From Burkholderiales bacterium (GTDB lineage: Bacteria > Pseudomonadota > Gammaproteobacteria > Burkholderiales > Burkholderiaceae_D), in contig JACOUL010000010.1 of the NCBI GenBank assembly GCA_016177875.1, positions 53,102-117,101 on the forward strand: 64,000 nt of DNA. Direction: 5' to 3'. The position numbers and the translations under genes were made by a program. This document shows, one piece after another, positions 41,963-52,753 of this stretch. Within the stretch, counting starts at the first letter, position 1. Each line of letters begins with the position of its first letter. Under the pieces are notes generated by a model. That model searched no databases, was not told the origin of the DNA, and saw nothing but the letters and a program-made list of their open reading frames with translations.

Positions 41963-44785
41963 TTATCCGGTATTTCTGAGTCCGGCCGCAATTCCGTTAA
42001 TCGATAAATGTATTCCCCGATGCACGCGCTCGTCAACCTTGTTTGACTGTCCGGCCGCTGCGCGATGACGTTTGATTAACTCCACTTGCAGATGGTTGAG
42101 CGGGTCCAAATAGGCAAACCGGTTTTTAATGGAGCGTGCAAGTAAAGGGTTGCCTGCCAATCTTTCCTTGGCGCAGGTGATTTTGCTCAAGCAATCGGTC
42201 GTGCGCGCGTGTTCATCGGCGATACGCTGGAAGATGAGCTTGCGCAGCTTTTTATCCGGTACGAGTTCAGCATAGCGAGATGCGACAGCCAGATCGGTTT
42301 TCGACAGCACCATATCCATGTTGGACAAGAGCGTCGCGAAGAACGGCCATTCTTTGAACATCGTTTGCAGTGTGGAGAATTTCTTATTTTTACCATGGCC
42401 TTCTTCCAGCCAGGATGTCACCGCGCTGCCGAAGCCATACCAGCCCGGCAGCAACAAACGGCATTGTCCCCATGAAAACCCCCAGGGAATTGCGCGCAGG
42501 TCCTCAATCCGGCGCGACGCTTTTCGTGACGCCGGGCGCGAGCCGATATTCAACTCGGCGATTTCAGCGATCGGCGTCGCTGCGAAAAAATAATCGGTAA
42601 AGCCCGGTGTTTCGTAGACGAGATGGCGATAGGCCCGATAAGCACATTCCGACAACTGCGCCATTATTTCTTCGAATTGTGCGAGCTGATTTGCCTTTGC
42701 GCTATCCGCCGCGTGCGGCAACAGGCCTGCTTCCATGGTGGCGGCGACTAGCAGTTCGAGATTGCGGCGGCCGATCTCGGCGTTGGAAAACTTGGATGCG
42801 ATGATTTCGCCTTGTTCGGTTAAGCGGATCTGTCCATTAACCGTTCCCGGCGGTTGCGCCAAAATGGCTTCGTAGCTCGGTCCGCCGCCGCGTCCAACGG
42901 TACCGCCGCGGCCGTGGAACAGGCGTAACGTGATGCCGGCGCGTTTGAATAATTCCACCAGACGCGTCTCTGCTTTATACAGTTCCCAGTTTGACGTCAG
43001 AAAGCCACCGTCTTTGTTCGAGTCGGAATAACCCAGCATCACTTCTTGCAGGTCGTCTTGGCGGGTAATGAGACGACGAACCGGAGGCAGCGTCATCCAC
43101 CTTTCCATAATGTCCGGTGCGCGGCGTAAATCGGGAATGGTTTCGAAGAGCGGGATCACCATCAATTCCATTCGCATATCATCCGCATGCAAAAGTCCCG
43201 TTTCTTTCTGAAGCAACAGGACTTCCAGCAAATCCGAAACGCTTTCAGTGTGCGAGATGATGTAATTGCGGATGGCTCGTTCGCCATAGCGGGTACGGAT
43301 ATCGCGCGCTGTGCGCAGAACCGCCAGTTCCGACGTCGTTTCTTTCGAATACTCAAGATAAGGCGAATACAGCAAGCGCGGCTGAGTGAGTTCAGCCAAC
43401 AGCAGTTTAATCTTGTCATCTTCGGTAAGGCCGGGGTAATTTTCTTGCACCCGGCTTTTGACGAATAATTCAGTCAACACGCGCTCGTGCACGTCCGAAC
43501 TCTGGCGCATATCGAGGGTGGCCAAATGAAAACCGAAAATTTCCGAGGCGCGTTTTAAGGCCGCCAACCGCGGCTTGACCAAAACATGACTGTGATGCGC
43601 ATTGAGCGAATCGATGAGTATCTGTAAGTCGAGCGTGAATTCGGCAGAGCTGGCGTAATGTTCTGCGTGGCCGACTTCGCGACGCAAAATCGCAGTCGCA
43701 CCCAACAGCCGTGCGGTAGCCGCCAAACGTGCATACATGCCGACCAAGGCGCGCCGATAGGGTTCATCCATGCGGTGCGATGACGTATCGGGCGAGGCAT
43801 CGGCTAGGGCTTGCAACTCCTGACTCACATCCACTAGAAGCGTGGAAATCGAGAGTTCGGCGCCGAGTGCATGGCATTCGTCCAGATAAAAGTCAAAGAT
43901 CGTTGCCGATTGCCGTGTCAACGCATGCAGCATGGTCTCTGCATTGACGTTGGGGTTGCCATCGCGATCGCCGCCGATCCAGCTGCCCATTTGAAAGAAC
44001 GGCGGCAAACTATTATCGCCATTTTCTTTTTTTCGATGCGGGAAGTGCGCGGCAATTTCCTCTTCGAGGTCGTCGTAAAGTCCCGGTATCTCCCGAAGAA
44101 AAGTAATGCGGTAATAAGAGAGCGCATTGTCTATTTCGTCTGCCACGGTCAGCTTGGTGTAGCGCAGCATGCGCGTTTGCCACAAAGTCGCGATACGAGC
44201 GCGTAACAACTCCGTATTGCTTGCCAGCTCTTTCGGCGCTAATGGCCGGTCGCGTTCGGCAAGGAGATGGGCAATCGCATGCTCTGCGTCGAGGATGCTT
44301 TTACGTTGAACTTCAGTTGGATGCGCAGTCAGCACAGGCGAAATCAAAGCGCCCTTCAAAAATTGCCGTACCGTGCCGCCAGTTAGACCGGCTTTGTCCA
44401 GTCGCGACAATGCCAAAGCGATACTGCCGGGTTGAGGCGGCGAGCCGGCCAGCATGTGTGCGCGGCGGCGGCGAATGTGATGCTGATCTTCGGCAATGTT
44501 GGCTAGATGTGAAAAATATGAAAACGCCCGTACTACAGTGATCGTCTGATCGCGTGTCAGTTTTTTCAGCATGTGGTCAAGTTCAGCCGCGGCTTGCGGA
44601 TCGGAGTCGCGACGAAAACGTACGGCGGTTTGACGAACGTTCTCTACTACATCGAACACGGCCGCCCCTTCTTGTTCGCGCAATACGTCGCCCAGCAAGC
44701 GTCCTAACAGTCGAATATCTTCTTTTAAAGCGGCATCTTTGTCGTTGCCGGCGTTGGTAAAGGCGGGTTTGATGAGTCTAGCCAT
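41963..44785 (-). CDS. ppc: Phosphoenolpyruvate carboxylase
   Basis: A 940-residue enzyme that carboxylates phosphoenolpyruvate to oxaloacetate, refilling the TCA cycle. Family signatures: [14 protein letters not shown] (catalytic His) near residue 155, [18 protein letters not shown] (second signature) near 585, and the glycine-rich [16 protein letters not shown]. The C-terminus [13 protein letters not shown] is the conserved tail. The MARLIKPAF start is preferred over one ten codons upstream. Single gene; hemC starts 117 bp away on the opposite strand. Confidence 0.96.
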   Translation of the reverse strand: MARLIKPAFTNAGNDKDAALKEDIRLLGRLLGDVLREQEGAAVFDVVENVRQTAVRFRRDSDPQAAAELDHMLKKLTRDQTITVVRAFSYFSHLANIAEDQHHIRRRRAHMLAGSPPQPGSIALALSRLDKAGLTGGTVRQFLKGALISPVLTAHPTEVQRKSILDAEHAIAHLLAERDRPLAPKELASNTELLRARIATLWQTRMLRYTKLTVADEIDNALSYYRITFLREIPGLYDDLEEEIAAHFPHRKKENGDNSLPPFFQMGSWIGGDRDGNPNVNAETMLHALTRQSATIFDFYLDECHALGAELSISTLLVDVSQELQALADASPDTSSHRMDEPYRRALVGMYARLAATARLLGATAILRREVGHAEHYASSAEFTLDLQILIDSLNAHHSHVLVKPRLAALKRASEIFGFHLATLDMRQSSDVHERVLTELFVKSRVQENYPGLTEDDKIKLLLAELTQPRLLYSPYLEYSKETTSELAVLRTARDIRTRYGERAIRNYIISHTESVSDLLEVLLLQKETGLLHADDMRMELMVIPLFETIPDLRRAPDIMERWMTLPPVRRLITRQDDLQEVMLGYSDSNKDGGFLTSNWELYKAETRLVELFKRAGITLRLFHGRGGTVGRGGGPSYEAILAQPPGTVNGQIRLTEQGEIIASKFSNAEIGRRNLELLVAATMEAGLLPHAADSAKANQLAQFEEIMAQLSECAYRAYRHLVYETPGFTDYFFAATPIAEIAELNIGSRPASRKASRRIEDLRAIPWGFSWGQCRLLLPGWYGFGSAVTSWLEEGHGKNKKFSTLQTMFKEWPFFATLLSNMDMVLSKTDLAVASRYAELVPDKKLRKLIFQRIADEHARTTDCLSKITCAKERLAGNPLLARSIKNRFAYLDPLNHLQVELIKRHRAAAGQSNKVDERVHRGIHLSINGIAAGLRNTG

Positions 44786-44902
44786 GATGGGAGCGTGATA
44801 AAATTTGAGGAGCAAGAGCTTCTAACATGATGTGGCAGCCAGACAGGCTGGTTTCATTATGGTGGAAGCTCTGAGTTTCACAGTGTTACGAAAGAATCCA
44901 TC

Positions 44903-45844
44903 TTGATTTCCCCCGTTCCTTCCCGGCTCGTGATCGCATCGCGTGAAAGCCGGCTAGCCATGTGGCAAGCTGAGCACGTACGTGCAAGGCTCTCCGCATT
45001 ATATCCACAGTGCTCCATCGAGATTCTCGGCATGACCACGCGCGGCGACCAGATCCTCGATCGTGCCTTGTCGCAGGTTGGCGGCAAGGGATTGTTTGTC
45101 AAGGAATTGGAAGTCGCCATGAGCGAGGGCCGTGCTGATTTGGCAGTGCATTCCCTTAAAGACGTTCCGATGGATTTGCCGGAAGGTTTTGAATTGGCGG
45201 CCATGTTAGAGCGCGAGGATCCGCGCGATGCATTTGTTTCCAATGAATACGCATCTCTGGAAGAATTGCCGGCCGGCGCCGCGGTCGGTACCAGCAGTTT
45301 GCGTCGGCAAGCTTTGATTGCTGCGCGTTTTCCTCAATTGGTCATCAAACCTTTGCGAGGCAATCTCGATACGCGTTTATCCAAACTCGATAAAGGCGAA
45401 TACGCTGCGATCATCTTGGCGGCTGCCGGTTTGAAGCGTTTGGGTTTGCCGCAGCGTATCCGCACCCTGATCACGCCGGAAAACAGTTTGCCGGCGCCGG
45501 GGCAAGGCGCGATGGCGATTGAGATCTGCTGTGGCCGACCAGAATTGCGCGAGTTGCTCAAGCCTTTGAATCATGAGAATACCGAGCGCTGCGTAACTGC
45601 CGAGCGGCTCGTCTCCAAGACGTTCAGCGGTAGTTGTCAAATTCCGTTGGCGGCGTATGCGACCATAGGCGAGGATGTCATGCGCTTGCGCGCGATGGTA
45701 GCTACGCCCGACGGCTCGCGCATCGCCGGGGCGGAGGCGATAGGACCTGCGGATGCACCACAAGATTTGGCGCGCCAAGTAGCGCAGGCAATGCAAGCGC
45801 AGGATGCGAATGCCATTCTGGCCGCCTGCAATGCGAATGGCTAA
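44903..45844 (+). CDS. hemC: Porphobilinogen deaminase (hydroxymethylbilane synthase)
   Basis: A 313-residue enzyme that polymerises four porphobilinogens into hydroxymethylbilane. Motifs: [45 protein letters not shown], and the dipyrromethane cofactor Cys in [13 protein letters not shown]. No in-frame ATG exists near the N-terminus, so the start is most likely the TTG giving [11 protein letters not shown], which matches the family's usual length. It starts a heme operon hemC-hemD-hemX-hemY. Confidence 0.95.
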   Translation: MISPVPSRLVIASRESRLAMWQAEHVRARLSALYPQCSIEILGMTTRGDQILDRALSQVGGKGLFVKELEVAMSEGRADLAVHSLKDVPMDLPEGFELAAMLEREDPRDAFVSNEYASLEELPAGAAVGTSSLRRQALIAARFPQLVIKPLRGNLDTRLSKLDKGEYAAIILAAAGLKRLGLPQRIRTLITPENSLPAPGQGAMAIEICCGRPELRELLKPLNHENTERCVTAERLVSKTFSGSCQIPLAAYATIGEDVMRLRAMVATPDGSRIAGAEAIGPADAPQDLARQVAQAMQAQDANAILAACNANG

Positions 45845-46607
45845 GCCGGTTGTTATTACGCGTCCATTAGCGCAGGCGGCTCCGCTTGCCGAGCAAGTGT
45901 CTGCGGTGGGGCGTGCTCCTATCATTTTCCCGCTACTGGAAATTCAGCCTTTACCCGATGCCGCATTTTTGCGAGCCACGCTCGATACCTTGCATCGATT
46001 CGCTTTAATTGCTTTCGTCAGCCCGAATGCCATCGATGCGGCGTTTGCCGTACGTCCCGATTGGCCGCGCGATATTCCGATTGCCATTATTGGTGAAGGC
46101 AGCCGTAAGGCGTTAGCCGCGCATGGCATCACGGATGCAAATGCCATCATCCTCAGTTCTCGCGATCCGGCGCGTACCGATTCGCAGACGCTCTTGGTTG
46201 CGCTAGATAAGGATGCATTGCAGGGCCGGGAAGTGCTGATCGTCCGCGGCGAAACCGGACGCGAATTGCTGGCCGATGAATTGCGCGCTGCTGGCATTGC
46301 AGTGACCCAGGTCGCCGCCTATCGCCGGTCGGCACCGCGGCTCGACGCCTCGACGCGCGCTCAACTGCTACAGTTGATCGATACCGAAAACGACTGGATC
46401 GTGACCAGCTCGGAAGCCATGCGCAATCTCCTGCAAATGGCCGAACAGGTCGCCGGCGAGTCTGCCGTCGCAAAAATGCAACAGCAGCGATTCCTCGTCC
46501 CGCACGCACGTATTGCAGAAACCGCGCATTCGCTGAATTTTCGCAATGTGACTCTGACGGGATCAGGCGACGAACGCCTGCTTGCCGCGTTACAATCTCG
46601 GCCATGA
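45837..46607 (+). CDS. hemD: Uroporphyrinogen-III synthase
   Basis: A 256-residue enzyme that closes and inverts ring D of hydroxymethylbilane. The family is poorly conserved; recognisable parts are [57 protein letters not shown] and [14 protein letters not shown]. It overlaps hemC by 8 bp and hemX by 4 bp. An ATG two codons upstream (45831) is the alternative start. Confidence 0.92.
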   Translation: MAKPVVITRPLAQAAPLAEQVSAVGRAPIIFPLLEIQPLPDAAFLRATLDTLHRFALIAFVSPNAIDAAFAVRPDWPRDIPIAIIGEGSRKALAAHGITDANAIILSSRDPARTDSQTLLVALDKDALQGREVLIVRGETGRELLADELRAAGIAVTQVAAYRRSAPRLDASTRAQLLQLIDTENDWIVTSSEAMRNLLQMAEQVAGESAVAKMQQQRFLVPHARIAETAHSLNFRNVTLTGSGDERLLAALQSRP

Positions 46608-47758
46608 ACGAACTGCCTTCTTCCGCCGCCGAAGCTGCACCTGCACCTCAACCCGCGGCCGCCGCCGTTTCGAATGCATCGCCGGCGACCGATGCGGGCG
46701 ACCGCCGCGACCGTGCGGCGCGCCGCGTTTTCACCATTGCGCTCTCTGTTCTCGCCGCAATGCTGGTGATTCAGTGGTTTACCGCGCAAAGTCAAATAAG
46801 CGGCTTGCGTAGCGAAGTGGCGCAGCGTTTGCAGGGCGGTGACAGCCTCAATAATGAAACACGTCTTCTCGCGAAATCCGTGCAGGAAAGCGTCAAAGAG
46901 TTGCAAGGCAAGGTGAGCGTATTGGAAAGCCGCCAATCGGAAGCGCAAAGCCAGCAACTGGCATTAGAGCAGCTTTACCAAGAGCTTTCGAAAAACCGGG
47001 ATGACTGGGCGCTGGCCGAAGTCGAGCAAGTGTTATCGACTGCCAGTCAGCAACTGCAATTGGCGGGCAATGTGCAAGGCGCTCTCATTGCTTTACAAAA
47101 TGCCGATCGCAGCTTGGCGCGTTCGGACAAGCCGCAATTCATCGTAATTCGTCGCGCGATTGCGCGCGACCTGGAAAAACTCAAAGCCTTGCCGCAGCTC
47201 GACGTCGCCGGTATCGCCGTGCGCCTCGATAGCGCCATTGGTCAAATCGACGGCATGCCGCTCTTGTCGGACGAAAAGCCGCCGGTGACAGCTGCGCAGC
47301 CGAAAAACGCACCGGCCCGAAGCGCCCGCTCCGCGCATCGCGATACCCCGGCTTCTTCGCGTGCCGCCAAATCGGAAGACTGGACCACCGCATTGCGTGA
47401 TAAATGGGATAGTTGGGCCAATGAAATGTGGCTTGAGGTGAAACAGTTGATCCGGGTGCGTAATGTTGAAACGCCCGATGCTTTGCTCATGTCGCCCACG
47501 CAAGCCTATTACGCGCGCGAGAATTTGAAACTACGACTCTTGAATGCTCGCTTGGCGCTATTGTCGCGCGACGAACGAGCATTCCGCAGCGACTTGGTTG
47601 CCGCGCAAGAAACCATCGTCAAGTATTTCGACACGCGCGCCAAACAGACGCAAACAGTCCAGACGCTGCTGAAGCAAGTTCAAGGCAGCAATTTATCGAT
47701 CCAAATGCCGACCTTGGTCGACAGCTTAAACGCAGTACGCAATTACAAAGCTAGATAA
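46604..47758 (+). CDS. hemX: HemX-like membrane protein (uroporphyrinogen-III C-methyltransferase homologue)
   Basis: A 384-residue protein of the HemX/PF04375 family. An Ala/Pro-rich cytosolic start precedes one membrane helix (VFTIALSVLAAMLVIQWF, about 47-64) and a periplasmic coiled-coil part (LLAKSVQESVKELQGKVSVL) and DWALAEVEQVLSTASQQLQLAG. It lacks the SAM-methyltransferase motifs, so the annotated methyltransferase name is historical. Its role in heme synthesis is not settled. Confidence 0.9.
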   Translation: MNELPSSAAEAAPAPQPAAAAVSNASPATDAGDRRDRAARRVFTIALSVLAAMLVIQWFTAQSQISGLRSEVAQRLQGGDSLNNETRLLAKSVQESVKELQGKVSVLESRQSEAQSQQLALEQLYQELSKNRDDWALAEVEQVLSTASQQLQLAGNVQGALIALQNADRSLARSDKPQFIVIRRAIARDLEKLKALPQLDVAGIAVRLDSAIGQIDGMPLLSDEKPPVTAAQPKNAPARSARSAHRDTPASSRAAKSEDWTTALRDKWDSWANEMWLEVKQLIRVRNVETPDALLMSPTQAYYARENLKLRLLNARLALLSRDERAFRSDLVAAQETIVKYFDTRAKQTQTVQTLLKQVQGSNLSIQMPTLVDSLNAVRNYKAR

Positions 47759-47760
47759 CC

Positions 47761-48957
47761 GTGAAACTGTTCCTCTGGCTTCTTACCCTCTTTGCTTCGG
47801 CTATCGGCCTGGCGGTTTTGACGCGCTTTAATCTCGGCAACGTCGTTTTTTTCTATCCGCCGTACCGGATCGATTTGTCGCTGAATCTTTTCTTGCTGCT
47901 GGCGGTTTTGTTATTCACCTTGCTGTATTTCACGCTTAAAGCAGTGAGCGTTACGCGTCAAATGCCGGCACGTGTGGCCGCGTACCGCCGCGAGAAGCGT
48001 GAACGCGAAGGCAATCGCGCCTTACGCGACGCGCTGAAAGGATTGCTGGAAGGGCGCTTCGGCCACGCGGAAAAAGCAGCATCGCGCGCGATCGAATCAC
48101 CGGACAACGCAGGTCTTGCTTCATTGATCGGCGCTCAGGCCGCTCATCGCATGACTCAGCAACAGCGCCGCGACGCCTGGCTTGCTCGTATCGCCGATGA
48201 TCCTTCGTTACGCACCGCGCGATTGATGACGACGTTGGAATTGATGGTCGACGACCATAATCATGAGGGCGCGATGGAGGCGGTGCGCGAGTTGAACGCC
48301 AGCGGCACGCGGCATATTCATGCCTTACGTCTTGCCTTGAAAGCGAATCAGCAAACGAGAAATTGGCCGGAGGTCTTACGCTTGGTGCGTTCGCTCGATA
48401 AGCATAATGCCTTGCATCCAGCCTTATCGCGCCGCTTGCGTGAGCTGGCTTATGAGGATTTGTTGGATGATTCGACCAACGACGCGGAATCGGTATTGCG
48501 CGTGTGGTACAGCATTCCCGGTGCGGATCGAGTTCAGCCCTATGTCGCTGCGCTCGCCGCGGCGGCGTTCAATACGCGCGGCTTGCATGACGAAGCGCGC
48601 GGCATTGTCGAAAAAGCCCTTGAGCATGAATGGGATGACCGGCTAGTGCGCGCTTATCGCCAGTCGGCTGCGGCGGAAGGCTCGCCGGAATTATTGGCGC
48701 AGATTGAACGCTGCGAACAATGGCAGACCCACCGTCCGACCGATGCCGAACTCGTGCTCACCTTAGGGACGCTATGCCTCAAGCAAAAATTATGGGGCAA
48801 GGCGCAGCATTTTTTGGAGCAGGCACTATCGGACGCGGAAGAAACTACGGCGGTACGCGAAGCGCATTTGAAGCTCGCCCAAATGCATGAAGCATTAGGG
48901 CAGGAGACTCAAGCCCACGGTCATTATCGTCAATGCGCTTTAACAGCGTTGTTATAA
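47761..48957 (+). CDS. hemY: HemY-like TPR membrane protein of heme synthesis
   Basis: A 398-residue protein of the proteobacterial HemY family (distinct from protoporphyrinogen oxidase HemY). Two N-terminal membrane helices (about 1-60) are followed by TPR-like helices, with RYREKRERE-type charged segment (VAAYRREKREREGNRALRDAL), RLREL and LGTLCLKQKLWGKAQHFLEQAL. The start is a GTG 2 nt after the hemX stop. It completes the hemCDXY operon. Confidence 0.9.
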   Translation: MKLFLWLLTLFASAIGLAVLTRFNLGNVVFFYPPYRIDLSLNLFLLLAVLLFTLLYFTLKAVSVTRQMPARVAAYRREKREREGNRALRDALKGLLEGRFGHAEKAASRAIESPDNAGLASLIGAQAAHRMTQQQRRDAWLARIADDPSLRTARLMTTLELMVDDHNHEGAMEAVRELNASGTRHIHALRLALKANQQTRNWPEVLRLVRSLDKHNALHPALSRRLRELAYEDLLDDSTNDAESVLRVWYSIPGADRVQPYVAALAAAAFNTRGLHDEARGIVEKALEHEWDDRLVRAYRQSAAAEGSPELLAQIERCEQWQTHRPTDAELVLTLGTLCLKQKLWGKAQHFLEQALSDAEETTAVREAHLKLAQMHEALGQETQAHGHYRQCALTALL

Positions 48958-48999
48958 GCCCGTATTTTTGCTGCATCGCACCATTCCTGTGTGAAACGT

Positions 49000-49005
49000 T
49001 ATAAT
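49000..49005 (+). promoter_or_regulatory. -10 element of probable ppa promoter
   Basis: TATAAT lies 43 bp before the ppa start. No good -35 at 17 bp is evident. The gap to hemY is 90 bp. Confidence 0.45.
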
Positions 49006-49047
49006 TGCTTCATTTCACCTCTCGCATTTTATTCACTAGGAAGCAAC

Positions 49048-49596
49048 ATGAGTCTCAATAGTGTTCCCGCCGGCCGCGATTTACCGAATGACTTTAACGT
49101 CGTCATCGAAATTCCGATGAATGCCGACCCGGTTAAATATGAAGTCGACAAGGAATCCGGCGCCATTTTCGTCGACCGTTTCATGGGAACGGCGATGCAT
49201 TACCCCTGCAATTATGGGTATATTCCCCACACCATTTCCGCCGACGGCGACCCGGTCGACGTTCTGGTGATTACGCCATTTCCGCTCATTCACGGCGTGG
49301 TAGTACGCTGCCGGCCGATCGGCGTCTTGAAAATGCAAGACGAAGCGGGCGGTGACGCTAAAGTCCTGGCTGTCCCGATCGATAAGATTTTGCCGATTTA
49401 CACTCACTGGCAAAAACCTGAAGATATGAATGCCCTGCGCCTGCAGCAGATCCAGCACTTTTTTGAGCATTACAAAGATTTGGAGCCGGGCAAATGGGTC
49501 AAGGTGGATGGCTGGTATGGCCCGGAAGATGCACGCGCCGAAATCCTGACCGGTGTAGAAAACTATAACAAGGCTGCCAGCAAGCCAAACTTTTAG
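49048..49596 (+). CDS. ppa: Inorganic pyrophosphatase
   Basis: A 182-residue soluble family-I enzyme that hydrolyses pyrophosphate to drive biosynthesis. Motifs: [41 protein letters not shown] and [10 protein letters not shown] with the metal-binding aspartates. The ATG behind AGGAAGCAAC was chosen; a longer frame has no site. A strong terminator follows. Confidence 0.96.
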   Translation: MSLNSVPAGRDLPNDFNVVIEIPMNADPVKYEVDKESGAIFVDRFMGTAMHYPCNYGYIPHTISADGDPVDVLVITPFPLIHGVVVRCRPIGVLKMQDEAGGDAKVLAVPIDKILPIYTHWQKPEDMNALRLQQIQHFFEHYKDLEPGKWVKVDGWYGPEDARAEILTGVENYNKAASKPNF

Positions 49597-49613
49597 TTCA
49601 AATTCTTCCCAAG

Positions 49614-49643
49614 AAAAAGCGCACATCCTTTGTGCGCTTTTTT
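49614..49643 (+). terminator. Rho-independent terminator after ppa
   Basis: AAAAAGCGCAC pairs with GTGCGCTTTTT around ATCCTTT, with a T-run. Confidence 0.9.
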
Positions 49644-49796
49644 ATCTCGTTTTAAGCCTGGGCCTCTATGGAAATGGGGCCTCGTTGCACAATTGGCGAC
49701 AGCGGGCGATTCTGCCTGAAATCTTATTGTGTGCCGCCGGTTAATAAAGTAGATTAGAAGAAAGAATAATGACAACTTCTACTGAGAGATAAGCAG

Positions 49797-51470
49797 GTGT
49801 CCACTCGTCCGGAATCACCCAATGCAGGCGCACTAGGTTATGCGCCCGACAGCGAGGATTTGAAAGCTGTACGGGAAGAACTGCTCAAAAAAATCCAATG
49901 CAACGCCAATTTACCCGCGTTAGGAACCTCCGTTTCCAAAGTCGTTCAGTTGGCATCATCCAACGACGAGGCGGTACGCAATCTGGCCAACTTCATTATG
50001 TCGGATGCGGGTCTCACGCAAAAGATTTTGCGCGTTTCCAACGCAGCCTGTTACCGTAATAATTCCGGCTCGCCGGTGACGACCATCACCAAAGCGATTT
50101 TTTTGCTGGGCTTTGATAATGTCAAGACGACCGCATTAGGCATGATGCTCGTTGACCGGATGTCGGGCACTAAGGGAGCGGCAGTGCGCAACGAATTGCT
50201 GCACTCCCTGAGCGCCAGCGTATTTGGACGAGAATTGGCGCGGCGCAGTCAATACAAGGATGCTGAAGAAGCTGCGATTGCTGCGCTGTTCAAGAATGTC
50301 GGACGTCTGTTGGTCGCGGCGCACGATCATGCCTTGTATTCGGAAATTAATGCTCTGATTGCCGAAGGCGTGTCGCCTTCGCTGGCGGCGTCGCAAGTCA
50401 TCGGTTGTAATTTCGAAGCCCTGGCCGAAGCTGTTATGGTCGAATGGGATATTCCGGAAACGATCATGTACGCGCTTGCGCCTTTGCCGGCGAGCCAATT
50501 GAAACCGGCAAAAACGCGTCAGGAATGGTTGCAGCAAGTCGCGGCATTCAGCGCGGCGGCGTCCGAGTTGGTGACTAATCCGCAAAATGCCGACGCGCTG
50601 TCCGCGTCCTTGGTAGTGCGATTCGGTACTGCACTCAATTTCGATAAGGAGAGGCTCGCCCAATGGGTGTCCACAGCAAGTCAGGAAACGCAGGCGCTGG
50701 CTGGACAAACGAAATTGGCTTCGCTGCCGGCGGCGCGCTCCACAGCCGCCGAGCAAAAAAATACGGCGTCTCAGCCAGGACAGCCCGAGAAAAAAACAGT
50801 GCAAACCGCTTCCTTGTGGGATGCGCTCGAAGGCGGAAGCACTTCCCAAGACGCGGATAACGATATGGGTTTGCCGGCCGAATTTTTGCTCAATGCAGTT
50901 GACCAGTCGGATCCCACTCGAGTGGCCGAGCGTCACGCCAGCGGCAAACCGAAGAACGCGCGCGACCTGTTGTTTGCAGGTGTGCAAGACGTCACCGAGA
51001 TGATGGCGTCGGGGCGTTGCAAGACCAATGATTTGATTATGCTGGTGTTGGAGACGATATATCGCGGCATGGGATTCCGCTTCGCCACCGTTTGTCTGAA
51101 AGACGTCAAGGCGAATCAATTCCGCGCTCGAATTGCCATGGGCGAAAATAACGCAGCGCGTCAGGCCGGATTCGTATTTTCCGCTACTCCGACGCGCGAT
51201 TTGTTCCATCTCGCGATGGAAAACGACGCCGATTTATTGATTTCCGAAGCCTCGGACCCAAAGATCCGCGATCTCGTTCCTGCATGGCATCGCGCCTTAC
51301 TGCCCGATGCGCGCAGTTTTATTGTTCTGCCGCTCGTGGTGCAGAAAAGGCAACTGGGATTGTTCTACGCTGACCGGGCTTTACCGGCATTGGAAGGCGT
51401 GCCGTCGGACGAGACGGCCATGATCAAGATGCTCAAAGGGCAGGTTGTGGCAGCGCTGAATTCACTCTAG
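49797..51470 (+). CDS. HDOD-domain signalling protein with C-terminal GAF-like domain
   Basis: A 557-residue cytosolic protein. Residues about 30-240 form an HDOD domain (LPALGTSVSKVVQLASS, IMSDAGLTQKILRVSN, AIFLLGFDNVKTTALGMML). HDOD proteins act in signalling but lack HD-GYP catalysis. A Gln/Ala-rich linker (about 290-340) precedes a GAF-like region (about 385-555: NDLIMLVLETIYRGMGFRFATVCL, SFIVLPLVVQKRQLGLFYADR). The start is a GTG. It converges on a Ser/Thr kinase gene, with an unusual palindrome between them, which suggests linked signalling. The stimulus is unknown. Confidence 0.85.
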   Translation: MSTRPESPNAGALGYAPDSEDLKAVREELLKKIQCNANLPALGTSVSKVVQLASSNDEAVRNLANFIMSDAGLTQKILRVSNAACYRNNSGSPVTTITKAIFLLGFDNVKTTALGMMLVDRMSGTKGAAVRNELLHSLSASVFGRELARRSQYKDAEEAAIAALFKNVGRLLVAAHDHALYSEINALIAEGVSPSLAASQVIGCNFEALAEAVMVEWDIPETIMYALAPLPASQLKPAKTRQEWLQQVAAFSAAASELVTNPQNADALSASLVVRFGTALNFDKERLAQWVSTASQETQALAGQTKLASLPAARSTAAEQKNTASQPGQPEKKTVQTASLWDALEGGSTSQDADNDMGLPAEFLLNAVDQSDPTRVAERHASGKPKNARDLLFAGVQDVTEMMASGRCKTNDLIMLVLETIYRGMGFRFATVCLKDVKANQFRARIAMGENNAARQAGFVFSATPTRDLFHLAMENDADLLISEASDPKIRDLVPAWHRALLPDARSFIVLPLVVQKRQLGLFYADRALPALEGVPSDETAMIKMLKGQVVAALNSL

Positions 51471-51629
51471 TAGTCAGTCAGGCTGAATTGCCAGGATCTG
51501 CCGGCTGCTTGAAACCGATGACGGTGTTGCAAATGCTCGACAGGGGGCCACCCTGTCTGCGCTTTGCGCCTTGTCCTCGGCTCCAACCCGCTCGGCATAT
51601 CCCGCCAATCCAACTTGACTGACTACTAG
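51467..51629. repeat. 163-bp imperfect palindrome between the convergent HDOD and kinase genes
   Basis: The ends are a perfect 14-bp inverted repeat, CTAGTAGTCAGTCA at 51467-51480 and its complement at 51616-51629. The first 50 bp of each arm match at about 70-75 percent. The centre (51548) coincides with a GACAGGG-GGCCA-CCCTGTC hairpin at 51539-51557. Both genes end inside the outer arms, so their stop codons lie in the inverted repeat. It could be a MITE-like insertion or a shared terminator that evolved by inverted duplication. No transposase is present. Confidence 0.75.
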
Positions 51630-52678
51630 CGCAAGAACAGAAAAGCGGCTCCCGCAGCCAAAACTGCAGCCGCGGCAAGAATGCCGACCCAAAACATATT
51701 CTTTTTTGCCGGTACCGGCTCATGGTGTTCGATGTCTTCCTGCTCGTCATCGACAGCGCCTTTCTTCGAACGCGCGCGCTTTCCCTTCACCAGGAATCGC
51801 TTTAAGTCATTCGCCATGTCCTGTCCGCATTGGTAGCGTTTTTCCGGTTGCTTGGACATCGCCCTCATCGCTATGTACGAGAGCGCTTCGGGCACTTCGG
51901 GATTTAATTCATGCGGCGGCGCCGGCATTTTCAACGCGATCATGCGCAGCAGTTTTTCCGTTTCTTTTTCCTGGAAGGGACGGCGGCCCGTCAGCATTTC
52001 ATACATCACCGCGCCCAAGGAATACACATCGGAACGCTCGTCGGCCGGCTGGCCGCAAGCCTGCTCCGGCGACATGTAGGTGGGTGTGCCAAGCAAGTTG
52101 TTGTGGAACAGCGTGTAGGGGGCGTCGCCTGTGTTGGCGTATTGATCCGCCACGCGATTCGGTGCGCGCGCAATGCCGAAATCGAGAATCTTCGGCTGGC
52201 TGTTACCGACCATAAAAATATTGGCGGGCTTGATGTCGCGGTGAACGACGCCATTCTTGTGAGCATAATCCAGCGCTTCGGCGACTTTGCCGATGATAGT
52301 GGCGATCTCCGCGAATTCGAAATCATGCTGGCGCGCGAGAAGCCGGCTAAGTTCGCGGCCCTGCAGGTACTCCATCACGATGTAGGTAACGCCCTTATCG
52401 GAATGTGCATCCAGGATATTGACGATATGCGGATGCGATAAGCGACCGGCAGCGCGCGCTTCATTGATGAGCTGCTCTTCGTGATTTCTCTTTTCAACCG
52501 CGGTCAGCTTCGGGTTGAATGTTTTGATCGCCACGTCGCGGTCGATGATCGGATCGCGCGCCAAATAAACGGCGCCAATCGACCCCCTACCAAGCTCACG
52601 GGTAATCACGAAGCGGCCAATGCGCGTAAGCGCCGGTGGTTCGACCGATTTCAAGGCGGAAGCGTTTGGAGTGGACAT
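51626..52678 (-). CDS. PknB-type serine/threonine protein kinase, tail-anchored
   Basis: A 350-residue Hanks-type kinase. Domain about 20-290: glycine loop GRGSIGAVYL, catalytic Lys in VAIKTF, HRDIKPANIF loop, KILDFGIARA and LGTPTYMSPEQACGQ. A basic/acidic linker leads to one C-terminal membrane helix (MFWVGILAAAAVLAAGAAFLFL) with almost no outside part, so there is no extracellular sensor. Probably regulated by a cytosolic partner such as the convergent HDOD-GAF protein, but this is inference. Confidence 0.92.
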   Translation of the reverse strand: MSTPNASALKSVEPPALTRIGRFVITRELGRGSIGAVYLARDPIIDRDVAIKTFNPKLTAVEKRNHEEQLINEARAAGRLSHPHIVNILDAHSDKGVTYIVMEYLQGRELSRLLARQHDFEFAEIATIIGKVAEALDYAHKNGVVHRDIKPANIFMVGNSQPKILDFGIARAPNRVADQYANTGDAPYTLFHNNLLGTPTYMSPEQACGQPADERSDVYSLGAVMYEMLTGRRPFQEKETEKLLRMIALKMPAPPHELNPEVPEALSYIAMRAMSKQPEKRYQCGQDMANDLKRFLVKGKRARSKKGAVDDEQEDIEHHEPVPAKKNMFWVGILAAAAVLAAGAAFLFLR

Positions 52679-52753
52679 TATTCCGAGAGAATGCCTTGAA
52701 GTTTTGCCGATGACAAGTAGCGGCGGTAATTTTCACATTGAATTAACCAATTG

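Noticed and set aside
46604..47758. HemX as an active uroporphyrinogen methyltransferase
   Set aside because: The SAM-binding motifs of real uroporphyrinogen-III methyltransferases are absent; it has one membrane helix and coiled coil instead.
50136..51209. Minus-strand ORF of 357 residues
   Set aside because: Antisense to the HDOD protein; basic composition and no family features.
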